Shown here one piece after another: positions 6,795 to 15,554 of a DNA stretch of 64,000 nucleotides. Source of the stretch: an uncultured Burkholderiales bacterium (lineage in GTDB: Bacteria; Pseudomonadota; Gammaproteobacteria; Burkholderiales; Burkholderiaceae); NCBI GenBank assembly GCA_946480465.1, contig CAMLJY010000021.1, positions 1-64,000 of the forward strand, read 5' to 3'. The position numbers and the translations under genes were made by a program. Positions within the stretch are counted from its first letter, which is position 1. Each line of letters opens with the position of its first letter. Below the pieces are notes generated by a model. It was not told where the DNA came from and did no database searches. It saw nothing but the letters and a program-made list of their open reading frames with translations.

Positions 6795-8753
6795 ATGCGC
6801 ACCTCCACACACTGGATCCGTTGGCTGGCGGCCGTCACCCTGGTGCTGGGCGCCTGCGGCGGCGGGCGTGATTCAGACGAGGCCGCGCGCAGCAGCCGGC
6901 TCGACCTGCCCGCCAGCGCACGCGTGGCGCCGGGCGATTGCGACCGTCCGGCGGCCGAGAGCGGCCTGGTCACCTACCGCCGTGTCGGCGCCGATTGCCT
7001 GCGCAGCTTCCGCGGCTTCGACGCGCAGCTCGCCCCCGCCACCGAGCGTCGCGCGGCATTGGCCGCGGCCGCGGTGCAGACCCCGGCGCTCACCGTCACC
7101 GAGCTGTTCGACTGGGCCGAGCAGACCTACCCGCAGTTCTTTCCATCGCACCGGGCCAACCTGACGCTGGGGCCTTACACCTACCGTTACTACGCCAGCA
7201 CCCAGAACCACGTCGCGGTCGCCGGCGAGGACGTGTACATCCAGGGCCCGGTGAGCGGCGGCGGCCTCGTCTACGTCGGCACGGTCTCGTCCTTCGCATG
7301 CATCGTGCATGCGGCGCAGTGCGATCCGGAACCGGATCCGGATCCGCAACCCAAGCCCTGTGCCGCCGTGGCGTCCTGGGCGGTGGGTGACCACACCTGC
7401 ACGCCGAACACCGACCAGGCCGGCGAGGTGGCTTCCGGCAGCACCGTGTCCTACCTCGACTCCACCGGCACCACGCGCGGCAGCGCCAGCTACACCTGCA
7501 CCGATGGCGTGATGGCGGCGAAAGGCAGCCCGCAGTGCGAGCCGGTCGAACCGCTCGCCTGCAACACCGCCGGCCTGAGCTGGACCGCCGCGGGCAACAC
7601 CTGCCTCGCCAATGCCGGCGAACCGACGCAGCTGGCCTCGGGCACGAGCCACACCTTCCACGCCTCGGCCGATACGGTCGGCATGGCCGGCTACGCCTGC
7701 AACGACGGCGCGCTGACCGCCACGTCCGTGCCGACCTGCGAGCCGCCGCCACCAGTCTTCTGCCGTCCGGCCATCCTCACCTGGACGGTGGGTGGATTCA
7801 CCTGCATCGCGGACGAGATGCCCGCGCAGGTGGCGCTGGGGGGAGTATTCAGCGTCACGGACACGCAAAGCCTCCCGACCGGCCAGGCGATGTTCCGCTG
7901 CACCGAGTCCGGGTCCCAGCTGGAGGAGGGGGCGCAGTGCGTGGACGTGCCGCGCATGCAGGACAGCTTCGGCGGCGACGGCGGATCCTCCGACGGCGGC
8001 GCGTCGGGCGATGGCACGGCCGGGGATGGCGCGCCGATCGTCGGAGGCCTGGTGAAGGTGCGCGATCGCTTCGGCCACGAGACGACGGCCACCACCGACA
8101 GCATCGGCTACTTCCGCGTCAAGCTCACCGGCTTCACGCCGCCGCTGCTGGTCAGCGTCACCCGGCGCGACGGCGTGGTCCGGCGTTCGGTCAGCATCCA
8201 GCCGCTGAAGACCAACGGCTACATCTTCATCGCCGTGACCGGTCTGACCGACAAGATCGCCTCCGACGTGGCGCGCGCGTTGGGCTTCGCCGGCGCCGCC
8301 GGGCTCACGCCGCAGATGGTGCAGGACAACCCTGGCGTCCTCTCGGAGATGCTGAACGCCTTGCGCAACGATGCGACCGTGCGGCCGATCCTGGTGGACA
8401 TGGGCATCACGCCGGACACCTTCAATCCCTTCAGCACCCCGTTCCGCGCCGATGGCACCGGCTACGACGGCGTGCTGGACCGGCTGCAGATCACCACCGA
8501 CGCCAACGGCGCGACGGTCGTGCGCTCGCTCGACTGCGAAGCACCGCGTTCGTGGACCGTGGGCGGCGTGACCTGCACGCCGGACGAGGGCCAGGCGACC
8601 ACCGTGCCCAACAACAGGTCGGTGATTCACCGCGACAGCGTCGGCTCGACCACCGGCAGCGTCGGCTGGAGCTGCAAGAGCGGCGAGCTGCAGGCGCCGG
8701 TGCTGCCCTCCTGCAAGGCCGGCGGCACGGCCGCCAGCAGCCCCGGGCGGTAG
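6795..8753 (+). CDS. Cys-repeat lipoprotein, function unknown
   Basis: A 652-residue predicted lipoprotein (lipobox LGAC, Cys21 counted from the ATG at 6795). This start was chosen because GGGGA at 6784-6788 sits 6 bp before it, whereas the ATG at 6789 would have no spacing. A Trp/Tyr-rich segment beginning LFDWAEQTYPQFFP (about 95-170) recurs, to my memory, in secreted betaproteobacterial proteins. Four copies of a roughly 60-residue module with paired Cys (pattern SWTVGG-TC ... SYTC-G) follow, three in tandem and one at the C-terminus. Between them are a Gly/Asp-rich linker and a carboxypeptidase-regulatory-like beta domain starting near IVGGLVKVRDRFG. It is probably a surface or periplasmic binding protein; no enzyme motif was seen. 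Confidence 0.75.
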   Translation: MRTSTHWIRWLAAVTLVLGACGGGRDSDEAARSSRLDLPASARVAPGDCDRPAAESGLVTYRRVGADCLRSFRGFDAQLAPATERRAALAAAAVQTPALTVTELFDWAEQTYPQFFPSHRANLTLGPYTYRYYASTQNHVAVAGEDVYIQGPVSGGGLVYVGTVSSFACIVHAAQCDPEPDPDPQPKPCAAVASWAVGDHTCTPNTDQAGEVASGSTVSYLDSTGTTRGSASYTCTDGVMAAKGSPQCEPVEPLACNTAGLSWTAAGNTCLANAGEPTQLASGTSHTFHASADTVGMAGYACNDGALTATSVPTCEPPPPVFCRPAILTWTVGGFTCIADEMPAQVALGGVFSVTDTQSLPTGQAMFRCTESGSQLEEGAQCVDVPRMQDSFGGDGGSSDGGASGDGTAGDGAPIVGGLVKVRDRFGHETTATTDSIGYFRVKLTGFTPPLLVSVTRRDGVVRRSVSIQPLKTNGYIFIAVTGLTDKIASDVARALGFAGAAGLTPQMVQDNPGVLSEMLNALRNDATVRPILVDMGITPDTFNPFSTPFRADGTGYDGVLDRLQITTDANGATVVRSLDCEAPRSWTVGGVTCTPDEGQATTVPNNRSVIHRDSVGSTTGSVGWSCKSGELQAPVLPSCKAGGTAASSPGR

Positions 8754-8762
8754 CGGAAAAGC

Positions 8763-8787
8763 AACGCGGCGGCCGGCGCGCCGCGTT
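8763..8787 (+). terminator. Terminator-like hairpin after the Cys-repeat gene
   Basis: AACGCGGC (8763-8770) pairs perfectly with GCCGCGTT (8780-8787) across a 9-nt loop, 10 bp after the stop codon at 8753. There is no U-tract, so any terminator would be weak or assisted. Confidence 0.35.
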
Positions 8788-8915
8788 CGTTACGCGATCT
8801 CGCGTAGGAGATCACGCGCGCATCCTGTCGGAGTAGGACGCGACCCGCATGCCTTGGCTTGTCTCGCCCCGGTGCGCACCGTAGCCTGAAGCCTCAACTT
8901 CCAAGGGGCGCAACC

Positions 8916-9176
8916 ATGGCCAACACTTCGCCAGCGACCGCCAACTCGACGGCGCTGCCTCCGCTGCTCGACGCCGACTACGCACTCGTGCCGCCTTCGG
9001 CCACCCCGGGATGGGTGTCGCTGCCCGGCAGCGGCCGGCAGATCTACTGGACCGGCCGTGTCGCGATCGGCCTGCGGCACCAATCGCGCCGCGCGCCGCA
9101 GACCACCATCTCGTCCGACTGGATCCAGTCGCTGCTGCTGCGGCGCAAGGGTGGGCAGAAGACGCAGCAGGCCTGA
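8916..9176 (+). CDS. Hypothetical 86-residue protein
   Basis: A small protein with no signal peptide, membrane segment or known motif. The N-terminus is Ala/Thr/Ser-rich; the middle holds PGWVSLPGSGRQIYWTGRVA and the C-terminus is basic (LLLRRKGGQK). AAGGGG lies 8 bp before the ATG at 8916, supporting real translation and this start over the open frame from 8859. Codon use is typical of the neighbourhood. It is flanked by a terminator-like hairpin on each side, suggesting a single-gene transcript. I do not recognise the family. Confidence 0.6.
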   Translation: MANTSPATANSTALPPLLDADYALVPPSATPGWVSLPGSGRQIYWTGRVAIGLRHQSRRAPQTTISSDWIQSLLLRRKGGQKTQQA

Positions 9177-9186
9177 AGCCGGGCCG

Positions 9187-9211
9187 CCGCAGCCCCGGGC
9201 TGGGGCTGCGG
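9187..9211. terminator. Bidirectional terminator-like hairpin
   Basis: A perfect 10-bp stem (CCGCAGCCCC / GGGGCTGCGG) with a 5-nt loop, between the convergent small gene (ends 9176) and the TonB receptor (ends 9264). It lacks a T-tract on either strand, so it could be a REP-type hairpin or a structure protecting 3' ends instead. Confidence 0.5.
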
Positions 9212-9263
9212 ATCACCCGGGGAACAGCGTCCAAGGGACGCGTCCCCGCCGCTGGTGCCGGCG

Positions 9264-11519
9264 TCAGAAGCTCATCTTGAACTGCGCGCCGAAGGTGCGC
9301 GGGTCGTTGATGAATCCGGTGAGGTTGTTGAAGTCGATCCCGCCGACCGCCTGCACCTCGTTCGTGATGTTGCGGCCGAAGATGGCGGCCTCGTACCTGC
9401 CGTTGCCCCAGATGTAGCCCACGCGCAGGCCTCCCTCGGTCAGCGCCTTGCCGGTGAACTCGGTCGACTCGTAGAGGAAGAAGTTGATCTTCGAACGGTG
9501 CGACCAGTCGGTGTACACGTACCACTCGCCGTCCCTGGTCGGGATCGAATAACGCGCATTGACGTTGACCACGGTCTTCGGCGCCTGCGGCAGCGGATTG
9601 CCGTTGATCGACACCGTGCCCGCCTTCGGGCCCGCCGGGTCCCGCACCGTGCAGCCGCCCCCGCAGGGCTGTACGAACAGGTTCGGGTCCTTGATGCGCG
9701 TGTCGTTGTAGCTGGCGCTCAGGCCCAGCAGCAGGTTCTCGGTCACGTAGGCGCGGAAGTCGACCTCGAAGCCCTTGCCGATCGTCTTCTCGGCATTCAC
9801 CAGCTGGTTGAAGTTGGCCTGGCCGCCCACCGCGGTGAGCTGCTGGTCCTTGATCTTGTAGTGGAAGACGCCGGCCGAGATGCGCGCGCGCCCGTCCAGC
9901 AGGTCACCCTTGACGCCGGCTTCATAGGACGTGACCTTCTCGGAATCCGCCACCGACAGGCTGTCGCCGAACAGCAGCCGGCCCTGGATGGACGGGGCGC
10001 GGAAGCCGGTGGCGACACGGCCGTACAGGTTGACGGTCTTGTCCAGCGCGTAGGTGGCGCTGAGGTCGCCGCTCACATTGGACGCTTTCGTCGACACGCC
10101 GACGCGGCCGAGGAAGGTGGGGCTGAAGGGCGGCGCCTGCAGGCGGTCGGCGTGGAAGTCTTTCTTGTCGCGCGTGTAGCGCAACCCGCCGCGCAGTTCC
10201 AGCTTGTCCGTGGCCTTGAAGTTGACCGAACCGAACACCGCGTAGGCCCGGTTCTCCTGGTGCTGCGTGGCATAGCCGTTCTGCACGCCGCCGCCGATCG
10301 ACGTGTAGTTGATGCTGTCGATGTCGATCTTCTCGTCGAAGACGTACAGGCCGCCCTGCCACTTCAGCGGGCCGGCGGCGTTGGACTCGACGCGCAACTC
10401 CTGCGACAGCTGGCGGTGCTTGGGCAGGCCGTCGGCCGATTCGGCATCGAAGGGGATGACGCCGGGCCCGGAGCTGGGCAGGAAGGCGGCGCCGAAGCCG
10501 CCGTCGATGTCGCCGCGGCTGAAGACCTCGACATGCTCGTAGCCGGTGATCGAATGCAGCGTCACCGGGCCCAGGTTGATCTTCAGGCGCAGGCTGGCGC
10601 CGTCGCTCGTCAGGTCCTGCTCGTTGCGGCCGTCGTGCGAGACCTTCTTCGGATCGAAGCCGTCGACCAGGTCGTTGGTGCCCTTCTTGATGATGTTGGC
10701 GCGGAACACGCGCGCCGTGCCGTCGAGCTTGCGGCCGTGCACGTTGAAGAGCGCGCTGAAGTCGTTCGACGGCTGGTAGAGCAACTGCACGCGCGCGGCG
10801 TTGTCGTCGTAGCCCTCCATCTCCTGCGTCGGGCCGGCGGCGTAGGTGTTCTTCACCCAGTCGTCGCGGTGCTGGCTTTGCAGCGAGACGCGCGCGGCCA
10901 TCGTGTTGCCCATCGGGATGTTGAAGGCGCCCTCGGAATTCACGGTCTTGAAGGTGCCCGCGCCGAACGTGAAGTAGCCCTCGGTCTTCTTCAGCACCGG
11001 CTTGACCGATTCGAACTTGACGACGCCGGCCGTGGTGTTGCGGCCGAAGAGCGTGCCCTGCGGGCCACGCAGCACCTCGATCTGCGCGATGTCGAAGATC
11101 GGGAAGCCCTTCAGGATCGGGTTCTCCTGCACCACCTCGTCGAACACCAGCGACACCGGCTGCGAGGCGTTGAGGTCGAAGTCGCCGTTGCCGAGGCCGC
11201 GGATGTAGAAGCGCGGGAAGGCGCGGCCGAAGGACGACTCGATGTTGAGGCTGGGCACGCGCGCGGCCAGCATGCGGATGTCCTGGCCGCTGGAGTTCAG
11301 CACGTCCAGCGTTTCGCCCGACAGCGTGGAGATCGACGACGGCACGTCGCGGATGTTCTCGATGCGGCGCTCGGCGGTCACCGTCACCGTCTGCAGCTTG
11401 CCGGCCTCGGGCGCGGGCGCCGCCTGCTGTGCGAAGGCGCCGGGTATCCACAGCGCCAGGGCCGCTGCGGCAGCCAGGGGATGAACGGGAAAGGTGCGCC
11501 GCGCTGCGGGCTGGGGCAT
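9264..11519 (-). CDS. TonB-dependent outer-membrane receptor
   Basis: A 751-residue outer-membrane receptor for energy-dependent uptake. It has a signal peptide ending near AFAQ (about residue 31), a TonB-box/plug start at LQTVTVTAERR, plug motifs RFYIRGLGN and LRGPQGTLFGRNTTAG, and a 22-strand-type barrel ending in an aromatic residue (FKMSF). The start at 11519 follows a GGAGG site; the open frame extending to 11651 is not needed. The plug resembles the broad group that includes siderophore and aromatic-compound receptors; the substrate cannot be deduced and no Fur box was recognised. An AraC regulator lies directly upstream on the same strand (ends 11724), a common arrangement for siderophore-type receptors. 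Confidence 0.92.
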   Translation of the reverse strand: MPQPAARRTFPVHPLAAAAALALWIPGAFAQQAAPAPEAGKLQTVTVTAERRIENIRDVPSSISTLSGETLDVLNSSGQDIRMLAARVPSLNIESSFGRAFPRFYIRGLGNGDFDLNASQPVSLVFDEVVQENPILKGFPIFDIAQIEVLRGPQGTLFGRNTTAGVVKFESVKPVLKKTEGYFTFGAGTFKTVNSEGAFNIPMGNTMAARVSLQSQHRDDWVKNTYAAGPTQEMEGYDDNAARVQLLYQPSNDFSALFNVHGRKLDGTARVFRANIIKKGTNDLVDGFDPKKVSHDGRNEQDLTSDGASLRLKINLGPVTLHSITGYEHVEVFSRGDIDGGFGAAFLPSSGPGVIPFDAESADGLPKHRQLSQELRVESNAAGPLKWQGGLYVFDEKIDIDSINYTSIGGGVQNGYATQHQENRAYAVFGSVNFKATDKLELRGGLRYTRDKKDFHADRLQAPPFSPTFLGRVGVSTKASNVSGDLSATYALDKTVNLYGRVATGFRAPSIQGRLLFGDSLSVADSEKVTSYEAGVKGDLLDGRARISAGVFHYKIKDQQLTAVGGQANFNQLVNAEKTIGKGFEVDFRAYVTENLLLGLSASYNDTRIKDPNLFVQPCGGGCTVRDPAGPKAGTVSINGNPLPQAPKTVVNVNARYSIPTRDGEWYVYTDWSHRSKINFFLYESTEFTGKALTEGGLRVGYIWGNGRYEAAIFGRNITNEVQAVGGIDFNNLTGFINDPRTFGAQFKMSF

Positions 11520-11632
11520 GGCAGTTCCTCCGGTGATTGAAAGACGCCGGGGAACGCAAGCGGCGTGCCTCGAAGCACGCCGCGCAAAACGCCCCCGTTG
11601 ATCGGGCCCCAGGCGGCGTCGAACGCGCGCCG

Positions 11633-11690
11633 CCGCCCCGAAGGGGGTCAAGGAACCTGGGGCTGCGGCCCGCCGGTTCCCTGGGGGCGG
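11633..11690. repeat. REP-like inverted repeat upstream of the TonB receptor
   Basis: Nested inverted repeats: outer arms CCGCCCC (11633-11639) and GGGGGCGG (11683-11690), inner arms GGAACC (11652-11657) and GGTTCC (11675-11680). It sits between the AraC gene and the receptor start and could end the araC transcript or be one of the dispersed palindromes of the genome. Confidence 0.55.
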
Positions 11691-11723
11691 TTCATTCTGC
11701 GAGTGACGGTCTCGGGAAATGTG

Positions 11724-12629
11724 TCACGCGGGCGCGCTGTTGCGCGGATCGCACGCGGACTTCACCCAGGCCCGCGGCGAAACGCCGGCCACCTGCGTGA
11801 AGGCGCGCGAGAAGGCCGAGGCACTTGCATAGCCAAGTTCATCGCTGATGGCCTTCACCGGCACGCCGCCGCGCAGCCGGCTCTGCGCCAGCGAGATGCG
11901 CCAGCGCAGCAGGTAGTCGGCGGGCGTGGTGCCGAGCGTGGCCTTGAACTCGGCCGCGAAAGCGCTGCGCGACATGCCGGCCACCTGCGCCATCGCTTGC
12001 AGCGACCAGGCTGCACCGGGCCGCTCATGCAGGTCCGTCAGCACCCGCGCCAGCTTGGGATGCGACAAGCCGGACAGCAGCCCGTCCTGGACGCCGCCTT
12101 CGGCCGGATGGTCCAGCAGCCAGCGCAGCATCTGCAGCAGCAGCACCTCGAACAGCCGGTCCGCCAGCAGGCGCTGGCCGCAGCGCACGCGCTCCGTCTC
12201 GGCGAACAGCAGGGCCAGGGTCTGCTCGATGCCCTCGACGTCGCGCACCGGCAGCGCCAGCACGGCCGGCAGCGCCTGCACCAGCGGGTGCTTGGCGCCG
12301 CCGTCGAAATCGAGGGTGGCGCAGACGAAGTCGCTGCCCTCCGCCGGCGCGTTGTGGAAGTCGTGGTCCAGCGGCCGCGGGTAGAACAGCAGCGTCGGCT
12401 GCACCAGCCTGATCCGGCGCGGCGCACCGCTGCGGGCCCGGTGCGTGACCACCATGTCGCCGCGCCGCAGCACGTGCAGGAACGCGCGGCCGGGCTGGGC
12501 CGCGAAGTGCGTGACGCCGCACAGCGGACCCGCGTGAAACAGGTGCGCCCGCACGCGGAAGCGTTCGAGCAGGCCCGACAGCCGGTCCACGGTGGCCGGT
12601 GGCGCGGAGGCAGAGGCGGGTGTGCTCAC
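11724..12629 (-). CDS. AraC-family transcriptional regulator
   Basis: A 301-residue regulator with an N-terminal cupin sensing domain (about 10-185; family known as cupin_6) and a C-terminal pair of helix-turn-helix motifs (about 195-295). The segments [17 protein letters not shown] and [19 protein letters not shown] mark the two helix-turn-helix motifs. I chose the GTG at 12627-12629, which overlaps the guaC stop in GTGA; no ATG gives the whole cupin domain. No clear Shine-Dalgarno is seen, so translation may be coupled to guaC. Its likely target is the TonB receptor immediately downstream. Cupin_6 regulators often respond to small organic ligands, but the effector here is unknown. Confidence 0.88.
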   Translation of the reverse strand: MSTPASASAPPATVDRLSGLLERFRVRAHLFHAGPLCGVTHFAAQPGRAFLHVLRRGDMVVTHRARSGAPRRIRLVQPTLLFYPRPLDHDFHNAPAEGSDFVCATLDFDGGAKHPLVQALPAVLALPVRDVEGIEQTLALLFAETERVRCGQRLLADRLFEVLLLQMLRWLLDHPAEGGVQDGLLSGLSHPKLARVLTDLHERPGAAWSLQAMAQVAGMSRSAFAAEFKATLGTTPADYLLRWRISLAQSRLRGGVPVKAISDELGYASASAFSRAFTQVAGVSPRAWVKSACDPRNSAPA

Positions 12630-13603
12630 ATGAAGAGGTGTTCCCCTGCGTTCTCCCCGCCCAGGATCACGTAGTTCACCTTCTTCAGGTCCGCCAGCGC
12701 GCGGCCGCCGGCGTAGGAGATGGAGCTTTGCAGGTCTTCGCGCATCTCGCGCAGCGTGTCGGCCAGGCGCCCCTTCACGGGTTCCAGGATGCGCTTGCCT
12801 TCGACGTGCTTGTATTCGCCCTTGTTGAAGTCGCTGGCCGAGCCGTAGTACTCCTTGTACAGCTTGCCGTCGACCTCGACCGTCTGGCCGGGCGATTCCT
12901 CGTGGCCCGCGAACAGCGAGCCGATCATCACCATCGCGGCGCCGAAGCGCACGCTCTTGGCGATGTCGCCGTGGTGGCGGATGCCGCCGTCGGCAATGAT
13001 GGGTTTGGTCGCCACGCGCGCGCACCACTTCAGCGCCGAGAGCTGCCAGCCGCCGGTGCCGAAGCCGGTCTTCAGCCGCGTGATGCAGACCTTGCCGGGC
13101 CCGATGCCGACCTTGGTGGCGTCGGCGCCCCAGTTCTCCAGGTCGATCACGCCCTCGGGCGTGCCGACGTTGCCGGCGATCACGAAAGTGCTGGGCAGCT
13201 TCTGCTTGATGTGCTCGATGGTGCGCTTGACGCTGTCGGCGTGGCCGTGCGCGATGTCGATGGTGATGTAGTCGGCGCCCACGCCTTCGGCCGCCAGGCG
13301 GTCGATCACGGTCCAGTCCTGCGGCTTCACGCCCGAGCTGATGGAGACGAAGAGGCCTTGCTCGCGCATGCGCTTGGCGTAGGCGACGTTGTCGAGGTCG
13401 AAGCGGTGCATCACGTAGAAGTGGCCGCTCTTGGCCAGCGTTTCGGTGATGGTCTCGTCGACCACCGTCTTCATGTTGGCCGGCACCACCGGCAGCTTGA
13501 AGCGGCGGCCGCCGAACTCGACCGAGGTGTCGCATTCGGCGCGGCTGTCGACGCGGCATTTGCGCGGCAGCAGCAGGATGTTGTCGTAGTCGAAGATTTC
13601 CAT
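12626..13603 (-). CDS. guaC: GMP reductase (GuaC)
   Basis: A 325-residue cytoplasmic TIM-barrel enzyme that reductively deaminates GMP to IMP with NADPH, part of purine salvage. It starts [14 protein letters not shown], typical of the IMPDH/GMP-reductase family, and has no CBS-domain insert, which favours GMP reductase over IMP dehydrogenase. The catalytic loop [11 protein letters not shown] holds the nucleophilic Cys, followed by [17 protein letters not shown]. Length matches the shorter GuaC type (about 326 residues). The start at 13603 is the first conserved Met; longer open frames upstream are unrelated sequence. It is the first gene of a pair with the AraC regulator. Confidence 0.9.
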   Translation of the reverse strand: MEIFDYDNILLLPRKCRVDSRAECDTSVEFGGRRFKLPVVPANMKTVVDETITETLAKSGHFYVMHRFDLDNVAYAKRMREQGLFVSISSGVKPQDWTVIDRLAAEGVGADYITIDIAHGHADSVKRTIEHIKQKLPSTFVIAGNVGTPEGVIDLENWGADATKVGIGPGKVCITRLKTGFGTGGWQLSALKWCARVATKPIIADGGIRHHGDIAKSVRFGAAMVMIGSLFAGHEESPGQTVEVDGKLYKEYYGSASDFNKGEYKHVEGKRILEPVKGRLADTLREMREDLQSSISYAGGRALADLKKVNYVILGGENAGEHLFM

Positions 13604-13722
13604 GGCGCTTGGGTTTCGCGGCGCGGTGGCGTTGACGCAGTGCCACCACAAGGCTGCGAGCGCTTGACCTGGATTCCCGGTCCGGTCCACGAAAGCCGCC
13701 GGCAGAGGACTGTGCGGACCGC

Positions 13723-13755
13723 AAAGAAAACCGGGCGCCAGAATTTGGGCCCGGT
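13723..13755 (-). terminator. Rho-independent terminator of the patatin gene
   Basis: On the minus strand ACCGGGC-CCA pairs with TGG-C-GCCCGGT around an AATTC loop (one bulged C), followed by TTTTCTTT. It begins 8 bases past the patatin stop codon, the expected place for an intrinsic terminator. Confidence 0.8.
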
Positions 13756-13763
13756 GGCTGATT

Positions 13764-14861
13764 CTACGCAACCGAGGGTTCGGGCCGCGCCGGGACGGCC
13801 GATGTCCCGCCAGGGTTGAAGGCGGCCGCCGGCGGACCGATGAAGAGCGCGCGCAGGTCGGCACTGCTGCTGCGGCCCAGCTGCCCGCCGTGGCGCGCCA
13901 GCCAGGCGGCCGCGCGGGCGCGGCCGGCGTCGCGCAGGTGCTCCAGGAAGGGCTTGTGCGCGATCAACCGGCTGTCGGGCGACAGCGCGGCGAGCGCGTC
14001 GTGGCCGTCGATGACGTGCCAGTGCAGCCGCGCCAGCCGCTGGTCGGCCGGTCCGCGCCACCAGCGGGCGCGCGCGGCCTCCCGCGCCTCGGCCCAGGCG
14101 CGCATCTCGCGCAGGAAGGCGGCGTTGAAGCCGATGTCCATCGCGCGCTGCTGGATCGCGGCGGGCGTGGTCGGGGTGTCATGGAAGGACCAGGGGCTCA
14201 GCGTCACGATCAGCAGGTCGCTGGCGCTGCCGCCGTTCACCAGCGGGAACACGGCCGGGTTGGCGCTGTAGCCGCCGTCCCAGTAGGCACGGCCGTCGAT
14301 CATCACCGCCGGCTGCAGCATCGGCAGGCAGGCGGACGCGAGCACCGCATCCAGCCGCAACTCGTCCCGCGTGAAGAGCCGCAGGCGCCCCGTGGCGGCC
14401 TCGGTCGCGGCGATGTGCAGCTGCGGGCCGCCGGCGGCGCGCAGGCGCTCGAAGTCGACCTGCGCGGCCAGCACGGCCCGCAGGGGATCGGCATCGAGCG
14501 AGGCGCGCTGGTAGGGCGACGACACCAGCCGCGACCACTGCATCCACCAGCGCGCGATCGGCGTCAGCGTGGTCTGCGCGCCTTCGCCGACGGTCAGCCA
14601 TTCGAAGGGCACGCGCGTGCCCACCGCATGCCAGAAGCGCTGCAGCGCGGCGCGCGCGCCGTCGCGGCCGCCCTCCAGCAGGCCGTGCGCCAGCACGACT
14701 GCGTTCACCGCGCCGGCGCTGGTGCCGCTGATGGCATCGATCGGGTGCGGGCAGTGCTCGAGCAGCGCATCGAGCACGCCCCAGGTGAAGGCCCCATGCG
14801 CCCCGCCGCCCTGCAGCGCGAGCGCGAGTCGCGGTCGTCGGCGCAGCGGCCACCAGCGCAT
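13764..14861 (-). CDS. Patatin-like phospholipase
   Basis: A 365-residue serine acyl hydrolase of the patatin/RssA family. It has the oxyanion-hole motif GGGAHGA near residue 18, the nucleophile elbow GTSAG (about 46-50) and the dyad Asp in DGG ([10 protein letters not shown], about 195). All catalytic elements are present. There is no signal peptide, so it acts in the cytoplasm or at the inner-membrane face, probably on phospholipid acyl chains. The C-terminal third is Ala/Arg-rich and variable. It lies 15 bp downstream of the secreted protein gene and is closed by an intrinsic terminator. Confidence 0.88.
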   Translation of the reverse strand: MRWWPLRRRPRLALALQGGGAHGAFTWGVLDALLEHCPHPIDAISGTSAGAVNAVVLAHGLLEGGRDGARAALQRFWHAVGTRVPFEWLTVGEGAQTTLTPIARWWMQWSRLVSSPYQRASLDADPLRAVLAAQVDFERLRAAGGPQLHIAATEAATGRLRLFTRDELRLDAVLASACLPMLQPAVMIDGRAYWDGGYSANPAVFPLVNGGSASDLLIVTLSPWSFHDTPTTPAAIQQRAMDIGFNAAFLREMRAWAEAREAARARWWRGPADQRLARLHWHVIDGHDALAALSPDSRLIAHKPFLEHLRDAGRARAAAWLARHGGQLGRSSSADLRALFIGPPAAAFNPGGTSAVPARPEPSVA

Positions 14862-14876
14862 CGGTTCTCCCTGTCG

Positions 14877-15554
14877 CTACCGCAGCGGGCAGCGGTCCGT
14901 GGCGATCGCAAGAAGCGCGCCGTCGGGGCCTTCGATCCAGCCGCGCGCCTGCAGCCGCGTGGGCTCCGCGGTCTCGGGCCAGCGCAAGGCCTGCAGGTGG
15001 CTCATCGCGCGCCCGCCGCGCAAGCCATCCAGCGGCAGCGGGCCGGCGACCGACCGCACCAGCTGCCGCTCGGCCACCGAGCCTTCGGCATTCGCCGGGA
15101 TCATCTCGACCAGCGCGAGCCAGGCGCTGCTGCCGGCGGGCACGCGCCCGCGGGCTTCCAGGCGCAGGCCGAAGTAGCCGCTCCAGGCCGGGCCGGACTG
15201 CACGCTCAGGCGCAAGGGCGACGTGCGTGGCAGCGTGCCGCGCACGTTGAGCGTTTGCAGGCCGATGGGGGCGGGGCCGCCGGCGCGTTGCGCACGCTCC
15301 TGCGCCTCCACGGTGGCGGCGGCGGCCAGCGCGGCCTCGGTGTCCGCCGGCGTGGCGGCGATCCAGTCGAACAGCCACGCACCCGGCGGCGCCGCGGCCA
15401 CCGTGGGTGCGGACCAGCAGTCCGGGCAATCGGCGCTGATGAAGCGCTCCAACACCGCGGCCCCCGCGCGCGGACAGGTGGGCGCGGCCGGGGCTTGCGC
15501 GCTGGCCATGCCGGCGGCCAGGACGAGGCCGGCTCCTAGAATCGCTCGATGCAT
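14877..15554 (-). CDS. Secreted protein with CPDC motif (DUF1223-like)
   Basis: About 225 residues: a signal peptide (cleavage near ASAQ) and then a segment ERFISADCPDCWSAP that recalls the thioredoxin-like DUF1223 family, secreted proteins with a CxxC near the N-terminus. The rest is beta-rich with no other motif I recognise, so redox function is only a suggestion. Two ATGs are possible (15563 or 15554). Both overlap the annotated beginning of the divergent uvrD gene, which makes at least one of these starts doubtful. It probably shares a transcript with the patatin gene downstream. Confidence 0.6.
   Translation of the reverse strand: MHRAILGAGLVLAAGMASAQAPAAPTCPRAGAAVLERFISADCPDCWSAPTVAAAPPGAWLFDWIAATPADTEAALAAAATVEAQERAQRAGGPAPIGLQTLNVRGTLPRTSPLRLSVQSGPAWSGYFGLRLEARGRVPAGSSAWLALVEMIPANAEGSVAERQLVRSVAGPLPLDGLRGGRAMSHLQALRWPETAEPTRLQARGWIEGPDGALLAIATDRCPLR

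Noticed and set aside
13604..13722. Purine riboswitch upstream of guaC
   Set aside because: No conserved three-way junction or loop sequences of the purine aptamer were visible.
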